Below are positions 12,161-24,200 of a DNA stretch of 64,000 bases, piece by piece. Position numbers and translations under genes: made by a program. Source of the stretch: Diploscapter coronatus (taxonomy: Eukaryota; Nematoda; Chromadorea; Rhabditida; Rhabditidae). Each line of letters opens with the position of its first letter. Within the stretch, counting starts at the first letter, position 1. The notes beneath the pieces were generated by a model, which was not told the origin of the DNA, made no database searches, and worked only from the letters and a program-made list of their open reading frames with translations. Location: positions 58,799,201 to 58,863,200 of the forward strand of contig OZ038422.1 in assembly GCA_964036155.1 (NCBI GenBank), read 5' to 3'.

Positions 12161-15100
12161 CTACTCTTCCATAGGTTCATCGTCTTCTTTCTTCATTTCG
12201 CTTCGAATTCGTCGAGAATTCAGCAAATACTTCAGACTGAATTTGTTCTGATCGGCTCTAAAAATGAGAAAAATAAGCCTTGTAAAAATCACAAAGATTA
12301 GGATCATTGTGTTAGTCACCCTGTATTCATCACTCTCCCCCTGCACTATTGCCCACTTTTTCATTTTCTTCAAACTATTTCCCAGAAATGAGTTAAAAGT
12401 ACAAAGGGATGAATGTGAATAAATAAGATCGAGCAAGACAATGAGCCAAAAATCAAATCTCACAGTTTATTGATCTGCTGTTCCCTGTAGCTGACGATCT
12501 GCTGTAGTCCCGTCAAAGTAGACACATCCACGTGACTCTTCATCCGCATTCCGTTCTCCTCAAGCAGAGCTTTCAGCCAGAACTGAAAAATCGAATTGCT
12601 TAAAATTTGATAATTTGGAACGCTTAAAATTGATTAAATTATTAGCGCATTATTACGCAACAGCCATTAAAACATCGAACAATTATTGATATGCTAGCCT
12701 TCAATAAAATAAGAAAAACCAAGTTCAACATTTTACCATGTAAAGATGAGGATACTGCGTATTCCACATGGTTCTGTCATTGGCCATCCATCTGAGCAGT
12801 CGTTCTGCGTATTGAATTGGCAGACTTCGCACAACCAGAATTACTGAAAATCATCAGGCCTCACATAATGCTCTTTAAAACCATTCCCCACTCTCTTGTG
12901 CATCAGTTCTCTCGATAACTGACTGGATCAGATCCGAGTTGTTCAGCTGCAGACTTCCCATCAGAGCCTGTGAATACTCTCTATTCATCAACGATCTGAA
13001 ATTTTAAAACTCGTTTTTGGAGAAAATCCACAATTCTCTTTACCTCTTGACAAATTTGGGGTCAGTCGTGGTTTCGAGTTGAAACGGATCGAAAATGGAG
13101 ATTCTGTCGAGGGAATAGACTGCCACTCCTTCCGTCGAGCAAATTGCGAAACGTCTTCCTGAAAAACAACATCCATTTTCATATCCTTTAAAAACTAGGA
13201 AGAGTTTGTATCGCGGAAACTTATCAAATACCCAAGTGAAGCAAAACTTCAGCCAATTCGGTTACTCTCAGAATTGATAAGTCTACCAGAAAATGGCTTA
13301 CCTGTAGGACAGAAAGCGACATCCTGCACCTCAACAGCAATTTTACCCTTCCTCTCCCCCAAATCAGTGTGCTTCGAGCCAGGCAGTTTGATGGCCTTCT
13401 TATTCGATCCATCGTATTCCTCGTCCGAAGTGTCGAACAGCAGCATGTTGCCGAATTCCGTGAAATTACGCTTGTTCACGTCCATCTGTAATGTGCAATT
13501 CTCAACTTTATTTCTCATTTTATACCGAATAGGAAAAAAATAATAGGGACACTTTGAAAAATTCTCCTGGCTTTTCTTCATCAAAAACTATCTCACCTCA
13601 AAGTGGAATAAACATTGAGAAAAAAGCGTTTAGAACATCAATAAAGAAACGAAATTTTGTTTGAACCCACCACAACTCCGTCCAAACTTCGATTTTCAGT
13701 GATTTTGAATTTGGTGATGATTTGCCGGTCAGAAACTGAATAAAGGCAGAAGAAGTTGGACTCGCCTCCGACAAGCAGCATGTGACCATTCGGGGAGAAG
13801 TCGAGGGAGGTGAACGATCTGCAAATCGAAAGCATAACGAATTATTGGTGTTCAGAAAGAAGCATACTTGCTCTTTCCACTGGTGTCCCTCTTGATTTGT
13901 TCGCTTTCACTTCTGGATGGATCCAAATCTGCCGCCGTTTCGATTGTACCGATCAGAGCCATCTAAATATTTTTCTTGGATAACAACCTAGTTCATCAAT
14001 TTTATGCAATCGAGTGAACATGAATGATTTTCGTTAGCATCTCATTGAATTTCAAGAATAAGAAATTCGAATCTTTCATTCTGAATAATAAATCTCACCT
14101 CCTTTGTATGATAGAGTGTGATGACAGAATCAGAAGTGAGCACGGCGACCACATCTCCAGAAGGTGAGAACCTGACGAACAGAGCTTCGTGGTGTAGTTC
14201 CGTGATTTCACTCGTTGAATCCACTACATTCCAAACCCTGCAAGAAAGTGAATTCAATACGGAAGGAAAAGCCGCCATACCGAATAGTCCTGTCCCAACT
14301 GGCAGTGACGAGCGTGTTGCCGAACAAATCGATCGAGGAAATGTTAAGTTCGTGCCCACTCAGCACGTCCAGCAAACGACCGTTCTCCAGACTCCACACG
14401 AAAATCTAAAATTGGCTATTTTTCTCCTTCTTGATAAATCAAAACTTTTCATGAGAGATTTCTCCTTTCTGCTACACAAAATTGATTTATTTATGCGAAT
14501 TTCTTCGGCAACTTGTAAACCGCAAGACATGGATAAATAGCATGATAAAACATATTGTATCCTACTTTCACTTTCTTTCCTTATTTCGTCTATACTTGTG
14601 TCATGACTTTATACCACTCGAAACTAGTCAATTTATTCCAAACTTACATTGTAGACTTCCTTTCCAGCGGCGACAACCAAATCACCAGACTTGTCAACGA
14701 CCAAACTGCCGAGTTGAGTTGGTTCAGGACAGACTAGAGTGCGGAAATTACGGTATCTGAAAACTCCATTGCAAAAGATATAATAAGACTTATCTAACCG
14801 TTTCATATCATGAGCCCTAACAGTTCCATCGAGCGAGGCACTCAGAATTGCCTTGCCACTCTGCGTCCACTTCACACAGCTCACTGCAGAAGTGTGTTCG
14901 TCGAAAGTGACGATGCAGAACGAAGTGCGGTTGTTCCAGATTTTCACCTGAAAATGAGAATACAAAACTTCTTCGGAATCAGTCGTTGTGCAAGACAGTT
15001 ACTATATGACGGAGGACGGAGTCTCTAGTTAGGGATAGGGTAAGGAGGAATAGTGTGAGGAAGACACCCTCCGTCCTCCGTCACCCTTCGTAAAATGACT

Positions 15101-17582
15101 GCTGCAGTTGTGCAGAGAAATTATAAAGCAAGCAGCATCGTTCTGTTAAAATTGTCTACACACCATTTATAAACTGATGATTTGAAGGTGTCTGCAAATT
15201 CTCTAATTAAAATCACAACAATTCTCACCTTTCCATCCTCAGCTCCAGTCGCGAGCAAACTTCCATCGGGAGAATACGAGATCGTGGAGATTCTCTGCGA
15301 ATGCGACTGCTGCTTGAGAGCGTACGTCTCTGATTGCCATTCCCAGACCTGAAATAATAATTTAGAAAAGAAAAAAAAAAAAAACCCCCCCTAGAATATG
15401 CAACGAAGCTTACAATGAGTTGAGCACTGGACCCCTGTCCGCAGCCGATACCCAACCAGTCGCCCGTCCGGTTGATTGCAACTGTGCTCACTGCGTAGTC
15501 GGATACCCTGAAGAGCGATTTTGGACTTGAATCAAATAAATCTTCGTTACATGAAGAAGTACTCGAGATTGAATTGAATTGAATTGATAAACTTCAGAAT
15601 CTAATTCCATATCCCCCTTATTGATGATGAAGAATATGAAAGTGGAATAGAACAAAAAAGAAGAAAAAGAAATTCATCAACTCCGAATAAGCGCCTACCG
15701 TAAATTGTGAATGAGAGCGAACGTGGGAATTTCGTGAAGCACGAAGCTGCCGTTGGAAAATGCAGTGACGAGCAGATTGCTTTCCGGGTGAAACTTGGCT
15801 GCAGTCACGTCCACTTGCTTACCACTGCCTGATGATTCCAGCAGGGAGAATCTGCAAATAAAATTTATCAATGAAAGAGAAGAAGAGACAACGAACACGA
15901 ACGGGTCTTGAAATTCTCCAGAATCAATATTTTTGAAAAGACGTTTCTCTACCTCTTTGTCTTGCTGTAGAAGAGCCTGGTGATCTGTTCTCCATCCTCA
16001 GTCGCAGTCTGCTCCTGATTCGTCCAGTGGCCTTCCACCAAATCCCCGGGCAGAACTGAACTCTTCCACACATACGCCACTCCTCGACGGCATACAGAGA
16101 TCAACTGAAATGGAAGATTCACTGAAGAGAAGGACAAATAATCCTGAAGGATGAATTTAGAAGATATATGAGATATTGTAAGAGAAATAGATTGGATAAG
16201 CTAGAAGACCATTTCATTCTACGCCTTCAGAAGCATGACATTTTCCAGATGTTTTTGAAAGAAAACAAAAACTCACATCATATGACTCTTTGAAAAACTG
16301 GCAGTTGACGATGGGTCCCTTGTGCAGTCCGAACTGCAGAATATGCACGTTGCGGTATCGCTTCGAGCCGACCACTCGGACTACTTTGTCGTCTCCTCCT
16401 GCCACGATCAGACTGAATGATTTCGATTTTTACATTACATTATAAGATCAACTTTGTCAGTTCACTGTAAAATTCATCAAGAAAATTCAGACAAATCTGT
16501 AAAACGAGTCATTTTCTTTTAGTTCCTACACTCCATAAACATAAGATTTAGTGAACTTTACAAATTGGTGTTGATGGTCGTTGGTAAATTATAGAGAGCC
16601 TAATTCGTCAAGAGGCAAAATGATCAATCACTGCTCAATTCAATGCTATACAAGGCTCATCACAGGTAGGGTTTTGACAGGTAAGTGCAGGTAGGTTCAA
16701 AAATGACAGTTACAGGCCAGATATACATGATTTTGGGTAAGTCGGTTGCAGACAAAATACAGACATGGGAATCCAAGAAGCAGGTAGGGAAAGTGCGCGC
16801 ACGATATTCTTTCCTGCTTGTGAGGAGCATTCTGTCAAATCTAAAGCCGAAGTCAGATGCGCATGTCAAATTCATATGTGAACTTTAACGATGTCGATCA
16901 CCGAGCAACTCTGGCCTGTAAATTCTTCACTCAGCCCCCACTCACCATCCGTCGAAGGACCAGTCGAGGCAGTTCAGTGTTTCCGTCGACAGATTGTATG
17001 TCATGTACAGCTGCAGAGGACGGTACACGGAGCACTGAAAATGCAAGATTGATCAGAGCCATGAAAATGAAATCAAATGCTGTTTCAACACACAATTCTC
17101 TACTAACCTTCATCTGGTTGAGTTTGTGAATCTGCAAGTCGAAATCCCTGCAGATGGCGAGCATCTGGTCGTCAGGGGAGAATTGCAGAGCTCGGATCGT
17201 TCGATTCGCCCGGAACTTGTGCAGCAGGTTCTCCGAGTGCAGATTCACGTAGAGGACATCGCCTGCTGAAAATTCGAGCAGAGGAATTTGATCCGAGTTC
17301 ATCTGGAATTCCCACCCTCATTTGCGACGACGAAATGAGTGCCTCTCGAACTGACGGAGATCGTGACGATGTTGAACAGCGACTCGAATGAGAGGGTTCG
17401 GGAGACATTGCTGGAAAATGAAATATTTTGGGGTAATTGAGAAATACGAACTTTTTCAAGTCAAAGATGGAGATTTTGTTGCCGACAGGCGAGTAGACGG
17501 AATATCCATCGGGGGAGAACGCGATCTGCCCGTTGCGGTACACCGAGCCGATCAGATTCGAGAAGTTGAACTTGACGTCCAT
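12161..17582 (-). CDS. PWP2: Periodic tryptophan protein 2 (PWP2/UTP1), WD40 protein of the small-subunit processome
   Basis: PWP2 is a core UTP-B component of the nucleolar 90S pre-ribosome, binding U3 snoRNP and the 5' external spacer for 18S rRNA maturation. Exons: 17452-17582, 17316-17410, 17108-17265, 16946-17034, 16277-16412, 15953-16104, 15699-15851, 15414-15507, 15229-15348, 14799-14947, 14648-14756, 14281-14405, 14099-14237, 13868-13962, 13671-13818, 13302-13485, 13044-13158, 12892-12995, 12737-12843, 12464-12582, 12161-12257. They give 872 residues (human 919). Tandem WD40 blades run through most of the length; diagnostic strings include RYRNFRTL, SLENGRLLDVLSGHE, TASWDRTIR and NFTEFGN. 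The C-terminal UTP12-type helical domain (YAERLLRWM, LQQIVSYREQQINK) and an acidic tail follow. A three-codon upstream ORF ends one base before the ATG. Head-to-head with PRIM1. Intron 1 is only 41 nt. Very secure. Confidence 0.96.
15007..15083. repeat. Perfect 15-bp inverted repeat in a PWP2 intron
   Basis: Arms at 15007-15021 and 15069-15083 are exact reverse complements (tgacggaggacggag), separated by 47 bp holding a gttagggataggg motif. It sits in the intron between the exons 14799-14947 and 15229-15348. It could be a small foldback remnant; no terminal duplication was found. Confidence 0.6.
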
Positions 17583-17885
17583 TTCAACGCGACATTCCTG
17601 AAAAATAACGACCTAGAGAAAAAATAAAAAAAAAGATGAAGCCAGAAAGAAAATAATTGAAAGCGGGCATTCTTAGGAAAAATGTTCCAGAAAATCTAGA
17701 AATAATAAACAATAAAAAAAATTAGGAGGAAAAAAATAGTAATGAGAAATATAGCGGAGAAAAATTTAGTAGTGTTTGAAATGAATTGTCAATGGAGCAG
17801 GATATGCATTTCTCAATGCGGGAAATGGCTGTTTTTCGATTTTCTTCGATTTTTTCTCTCTATTTTCAAAATTTCCGATTTCAGA
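17583..17885. promoter_or_regulatory. Bidirectional promoter/outron region between PWP2 and PRIM1
   Basis: A gap of about 300 bp separates two divergent start codons. Each start is preceded by a U-rich acceptor: TTTTTCAG ending at 17598 (read on minus) 15 nt before the PWP2 ATG, and TTTCAG ending at 17884, one base before the PRIM1 ATG. This leaves roughly 285 bp for both promoters and outrons. No TATA-like element was convincing. Confidence 0.45.
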
Positions 17886-20599
17886 ATGGACACTCCATTT
17901 GACCACAACTCTCTGTCACTCTTCCTGCGCACCTACTACAAGTCCATCTTCCCATACAAGCAATATCTCAAATGGATGACCTACGGATTGAGTGAGTTCT
18001 TTTTTCTTTCAAGTTTGTCTCATGAAAATGAATTTCAGAATTCTCCGAGTATTGTGCCTATCGGGAGTTCGCCTTCATTCTTCATGGAGACATTCATTTG
18101 AGGTAGGATTTTTTACTTTTAAAAAGAGCACCTTGCACAATGTTCAATATGAAAATGTCAAAAGCATGATCTGTGTAGAAATTTGGTTCATTCCTTATTC
18201 CTGGAAACTGACTGTTTTTGCTTTTGAATCTTTCGGAGATCACTTGTTCTAATTTAAGAATTGCAAAAATATTCAATTTGCACAGACTTGATCGAAAGCT
18301 AAGTTTAACAATGATGCAGAGACGAGTGTGTGTCCCTGTCCTGTCTGTTTGAAATCAGACAATCGAGAAGAAATTCAGAATGACTAAAAGAAACAATTGT
18401 TTCAGATACAAGAACTTCTACGATTCCGCGATGTTTGAGAGGGAGCTCTGCAACACGAACCCGGAGAAGCTCGATATTGGAGCCATTTATAATCATCATG
18501 TAAGGGAGTACTGTATTTCTTGAGGGTAATCTTTCAATTTCAGCCTCGCGAGCACAAGAAGCACTTGGACATGAAGGCGTTGGAGCGCGAACTCATCTTC
18601 GATATCGACTTGACTGATTACAGTGGAGTCAGGCATTGTTGCGGGTAAGCATAAATTGTTTTTTTTTCTGGATTAGGAAGTTATTGTTGAGAAGATGAAT
18701 GCTCCCTGTATTTGTCACCAAACTTGGGTCATGGGATGAAGAAGGAAAACCTGGTGATGGTGATCAGGCGATGACAAATACAGGAGGCCAAGATGAAGAA
18801 GCTGACTGAAAGTTCTCACTTCTCATTTTGAAATTATTCGATGTTTCTACGAATTCATTGACGTTTTTCAGAGAAGCAACCGTCTGCAAGAAGTGCTGGA
18901 AGTTCATTGTGGTGGGAGTCAAAGTGCTAGACTATTTGCTGGCAGGTTTGTCTGGAAGCTTCATCTCAAAAATAATTTTTTGTTTTAGAGGATTTTGGTT
19001 TCCAAGCGCGAATGTGGGTGTTTTCTGGCCGTCGAGGAGTGCACTGCTGGGTGGCTGACAAAGCGGCAAGGCAGCTGGACAACGAGGGCAGAGGAACTGT
19101 GGCGGAGTATCTCAATCTTTATGAAGTTAGATTCTTTAGGTTTTTATCATTTTTACGGGTTCTTGATAAATAAATGCAGTTTTGAGGCCAAAATTATGAT
19201 GAAATTGAAAATTTGATATCTTGATTTTTTTCAACAAGTTTCACCTGTTCTTCTTGAATTTGGCTTATCTGATTTTTTAATATCTTGAATTTTAGGGCAA
19301 CAAACCGAATGTGATGGTGAATGTGTCTGACGATGAATGTGAAGATGATTTGGATCGCAGTAAATTGAGACAGGTGTTTTTTTATTATCCTAGAGAATTT
19401 TGATCATTTCTATTTTCAGAGAGGAGGCCCTTCTGCCCAGTACGTTCCTCATGTCGTGCAGCGCGCCTACAGAAAAATGATGGAAAGCGGAGTTATGGAT
19501 GATTTGGTACGGAGGTTCAAAGGAAATTTCCAAGAAAATGTTTACCTTAAGGTTCATGAGCAGGGCTGGCTGAGCGATGGCAAACTCGATGATGTTCACA
19601 AATGTTTCCCGCAGGCTTCTGACTCATTAAAGGAGGAAATAAGAGTGCTTAAAGAGTAGGGAACTTTTCATGAATTGTAAAAATGAAGAGAAATACCTAT
19701 AATTCCAAAACTAACTTATTTTACCCCTAAATTCCAGTTTGTCGGAGAAGAATCGCTGGGTTGCGTTGAAGCGACGATACGACGAAGTGGAGAGGGCCAA
19801 GGCTGAGAAGAAAGGACTCAATGTGCCTGCTGTAAGAACTCCTATTCTTCTTTGAAATTAAACTCTTTTTCAGGCGCCCAGTGAACAGGATCGTTACTTC
19901 CTTTACTATTTCGTCATTCATTACGCCTTTCCTCGTCTCGACATTCATGTGTCTACAGGTGAACCATTTTTAAAGCATGAGTTTGATAAGACTTGAATTT
20001 TTATAAATCAAAGATAAAGACTCCAGTTTTCTAAATCTGCATGACGAAGTCAAGGAATATGCTCAAAATAGTCCATCTCAAATACAAAGACAGTTTTATA
20101 CTTTTGGTTTAAAAAATATGATATTTTATCTAAAATTTCTTCCATACACTCAATCCGTTCATTTAGGAGTGAACCACCTGCTGAAGTCTCCGTTCTGCAT
20201 TCACCCCAAAACAGGCAACGTGGCTGTGCCTCTCAACACTGACAAGATCCACGAATTCGACGTCACAAGTGCGCCCAGAATTGAGTACGAATTTCTCAAA
20301 TTAGTCGATGAAAACTGAACAATTTCAGCAAACTCATCAAGGAACTCAACGAGAGCAATTCGAATGCGATGGAGACGGATGAGAATGTGCAGTCGCAGCC
20401 AGGTAAAATCTCAACGAAAAAATGACTGAAAACTATAAGGGTGCAATCATATTGTCTGATATCGTGTCAATGCCAAATACAGGACTACGCGAAGTTAAAA
20501 TTTTTTTTTTTAAATTCAGGCTATAAACGAACTTCTCTCGCCCCTTTCGTCGAAAACTTCGAACGATTTGTCACCAACGCTGTTGCGAGCGAGAAATGA
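17886..20599 (+). CDS. PRIM1: DNA primase small (catalytic) subunit PRIM1
   Basis: This is the catalytic subunit of the nuclear DNA polymerase alpha-primase complex, making the RNA primers for replication. Exons: 17886-17991, 18039-18102, 18406-18499, 18544-18644, 18872-18945, 18989-19125, 19296-19373, 19420-19655, 19738-19831, 19874-19958, 20167-20284, 20329-20402, 20520-20599, giving 446 residues (human 420). The catalytic Asp pair is in FDIDLTDY (D108, D110), with the third carboxylate in [10 protein letters not shown]. Zinc-binding-type cysteines are HCCG and CKKC around residues 120-130. The primase signature [11 protein letters not shown] is intact, as are [17 protein letters not shown] and KRTSLAPFV near the C-terminus. 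The start [10 protein letters not shown] follows an acceptor by one base, so only a trans-spliced or tiny 5' UTR is left. Polyadenylation signal AATAAA at 20709-20714. Very secure. Confidence 0.96.
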
Positions 20600-21288
20600 T
20601 TCTTTCTTCTATTTTTATTTGGTTTGCTTTATTTTTTCTCATTTTATAAATTCATTTGTATGTTTTCAATTAGTTTATTATGATCACCTAAACTCAACAA
20701 CAACTTTGAATAAAGTAAACCCGACGAGCTTCTGCTAGAGAAACCTAATAATAACCAATGAGTTGAAATAGACCCTATTGTAGAGAGCAAAATGAAATAA
20801 TGTCTCAAGTCTGAAGACAAGATATACCCTAGATTACAGGAAAATCCAGAAGATAAGGGATTGAGAAGAGGAAGGTTTCTATCACTCGGTCATATATTTT
20901 CACTACCTTTCAAATTGGGGATGAAATTCAATTGGCTTAGAGTCAAAATGAAATTCCGAAAAAGAAACAATTTTACTTCTATCGAGAATGACATAAGTTC
21001 AGAACCTTGAAAGACCACTTCAGTTTCAAGATTCTGATCGAAATGTCGGCAAAACAATAACGAAAATTCGATAAACGAAAGTCGGATAGAAAAAGAAAGA
21101 AAGAAATGGCTACATATGATTTGGTTGAATGATGTTTATCCAAAGCTTTTGCCAGATAAAGATTGTTCAAATTGCGTTTGCGAAAAGCTCTGATAGAAAA
21201 CAAGTGCACAAAATAATAAAAGCACCAAAATGAATGACGAGCTGCACTTTGAACAACAACAAATTGGGAACAATTACCGGATTTCGTT
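20600..21288. other. Convergent 3' region of PRIM1 and SBNO
   Basis: Stops at 20599 (plus) and 21289 (minus) face each other across about 690 bp. An AATAAA at 20709-20714 is the probable PRIM1 cleavage signal. No other coding exon or repeat was recognised. Confidence 0.5.
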
Positions 21289-24200
21289 CTACTCGATGGT
21301 GCTGTAGATCCTCTTCTTCTCCTGCTGAACGTAATGATGACCACAGCTCTTTTCCAACTCTGCCACCAGTGTCCGCACGTATTGAGGCAGAATCAAAAGG
21401 CCTGAAATTTACAAATTACAAAAGAAATTGGAATCGTAGCATGACAGAAGTGACAAATTTGTGTAATTTTGAAGATTTGTTAATGCACGTGAAAATTCAA
21501 TGAATAGAAGTTATGTAATAATGTCTTCTTCTTACATTCTCCTTCAAAAGTATGCATTTTAAAGAACATACCGACAATCTTCAAGTCGTCTTCAGTGCGC
21601 ACTCGTATGACCTGCATTCGCGAGGCTTTCACATCGCTTCCATTCAGCACTGCCTCTACCACTGGCCACACTGACAGAACCTGAAAATTAGTCAATATTT
21701 CCATTAATGACAACCCAATCACTTACCGATCCGGACAGAACAAAGTAGATCCTCGTGCGTCTGCCGACTTCACAGAACCCGCCTTTCGTCGCCGTTTTGC
21801 ACTTGTTGAAAACGTACTGATGCTGGCATGATTGGCCTGATCCTGCAGAAATGAAAATGAAGAAAACCCATTAGATACTTTTCAGTCTGTTGTTTCTGTG
21901 ATTTGCGATAGACACGCGGTTTTATTTTTTTTTCTTCCGATTCTCTTCAAGAATAGGTTTTGTTCCTCTCTAATTTAGTGAAGAGAGAAAACATCGCGAT
22001 ATTTCATAATGTCAGATATTACAAAAAAAAAAAATTGATACCTTCATACTGCGCAGTCCAAATATCTTTAGCTTCATCAGGAGTGATTTTCTTGTGTTTC
22101 TTGAGAAGTTCGTTGAGCGAAATGAGTTTGGGCGATCTGCCTGTAGAGGGTCGTGTCACCGCATACAGTCTGAAAAATAAAGCATGAAAATGAGGAAAAA
22201 ATAATAAAATTACCTTTCACCATTATCGATTCTCGTCTTGCCAATTCCATAAACGAGAGTGGCAACCTTCTTCGTGCTCATTGATGGTGTGCAGACGTAG
22301 AATCCGTCCTGCAAATTTACTAGTCAGAAATAAATAGGAAATATTTCTTGCGACTATTGTTGTATCCCCCGATTACTTTGCGGCTAGAATAAATATTATC
22401 TAGCAAAGATGTTTATTCGCCTTCTTCTTGTTTCTTTCTCCTCTTCATTCTTTTCTTCTAGTTGGAAGTAAAGTGAAGTGATCATAAGATTGAACCAGAA
22501 TGTCATAAGACTGACCTCTCCAGTGTTGTGCTGTTTGTAGATGGAGAAGGCCTCTTCCCAAGTGACTCCTCGCTCGACGGCCAATTTGTGCATTTCCACG
22601 CGATAGCTGCTGTTGTCTGCGCGACCCAAGAACACACGAGATTCCAGCTTCTTCACAAAATCACCGCCGGTACCCAGATCTGAAAAATCAATCCACCGTG
22701 TTTAGAAGTTCATGCTACTTTAAGTAACTCTCATAACTGAACTTTCTCAGGTCACTGATAAGGAATAATCTTCAAAGCTACTAACCCATAATTCCCATGT
22801 CATAGGTTCCGTCGTGCTTGGCCTGGGCTATGAGTTCAGCGACAATTTCGGTGAAATAGATGAAAAGGGCGTTCTGTGCGTGGACAGGCAGACCGAGGAT
22901 TCTGAGAAATTCGAAGTTAATAAATCAAAGTATAAAAATCGGAGCAAACCTGTTCAAGAATTTAGGAATGTTGGCAGCTTCTTTTTCGATCGTCCATCCT
23001 CCGGTCGTATTTTTCGACAACAAACCGACGCCCTCCATATACAGTTTCAGATCTAAAATAGGAAGACTATTTTTAAGGATTACTCTGTAGAAAAGTATCA
23101 AGGTTCAAGAACAACTCTTGCAAATCTAGCCTAAATTTAGTCGCCATTATTTTCCTTTTGAAATATTATTGGTTCATAGCAATTAGAACAAAAAATAAGA
23201 TCTTACAAACCTTCAAAGAAATCTCCCGGTTTATAGTCAGCGGGCGGGTCGATGAGAGGAGGCGACAAAGTGCCGACCACTGTGCGGAGCAGAATGTCGA
23301 GGGCCTGAATTGTTCATTCGAAATTTAGTTTCTTCCCGAATCCTCAACCTGTCTTCCATATTTGGTGTCCATGTTGAACTGACTGAGATCTCGCGTTTCC
23401 GTGGCTCTTCTGTCTCCATGGGTCAGTGCACCGAGGGACTCGAGTCTCTTCGCAACAACAGAGGCAAATCGCTTCTCTCCAGCCAATTCAGATATCAGGA
23501 ACACGTATTCGGGAGCACTCACTTGGTTGGAACGGTGGGTTCGACCTGGAAAGATGCTTTATAAAATCATTGTAAATGGGAATGAACTTTGAAATTTTCT
23601 CTTGAGGAATTTATCAATTTCTTCAGAAAATTTGGTTTTATTTTTCTTGAAAGTACAACTTTTCTGTCACTCTTGCCATGAATTTTAGCAGAATTTCGCC
23701 AATTTCTTTTCTAATCCAATAACTCAGTTAAATCAAATTCTTTACCGAATTGTTGAATAGCCTTATCAGCAGACCAAGGCAATTCGAGAGTGATGTGGAC
23801 TCGGCGTCTCTGATTGAGGGCCCTTCTGTCAGACTGCAGGGAGATGCCACTGCTGGCTGCCTCCGAGATGATGGCAATGAGCTTGTCGCCCCGCATGAAC
23901 TTATCCTTCTCCTCCATGTTCATCAGCTCTGTCTGCACTTCTGCAGTCACATTCCTTCGCTCGTAGACAATCTGGCCCGACTCTGTCGCCACCATGTGAC
24001 CGCGTCTGCCTGTCATCTGCAAACAAATAGACTTATAGAAGTTGAAGACTACGACTTATTCTCAAAATTTGGCAAATAAATAGTGTTATTTTCAACAAAA
24101 AAATGTTCACAATTCGCTACAATTGTGATTTATGATACATAGTTTCTATTCATTGTTTTAAATTATACTTCCAAAGACAAAAATTATCTGAAAACAGTTC

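Noticed and set aside
14118..14540. Plus-strand 140-codon open frame
   Set aside because: It is the antisense shadow of PWP2 exons 12 and 13.
18702..18786. Inverted repeat around tgtatttgtca in PRIM1 intron 4
   Set aside because: Arms are short (about 14-17 bp with mismatches), with no flanking duplication; too weak to call an element.
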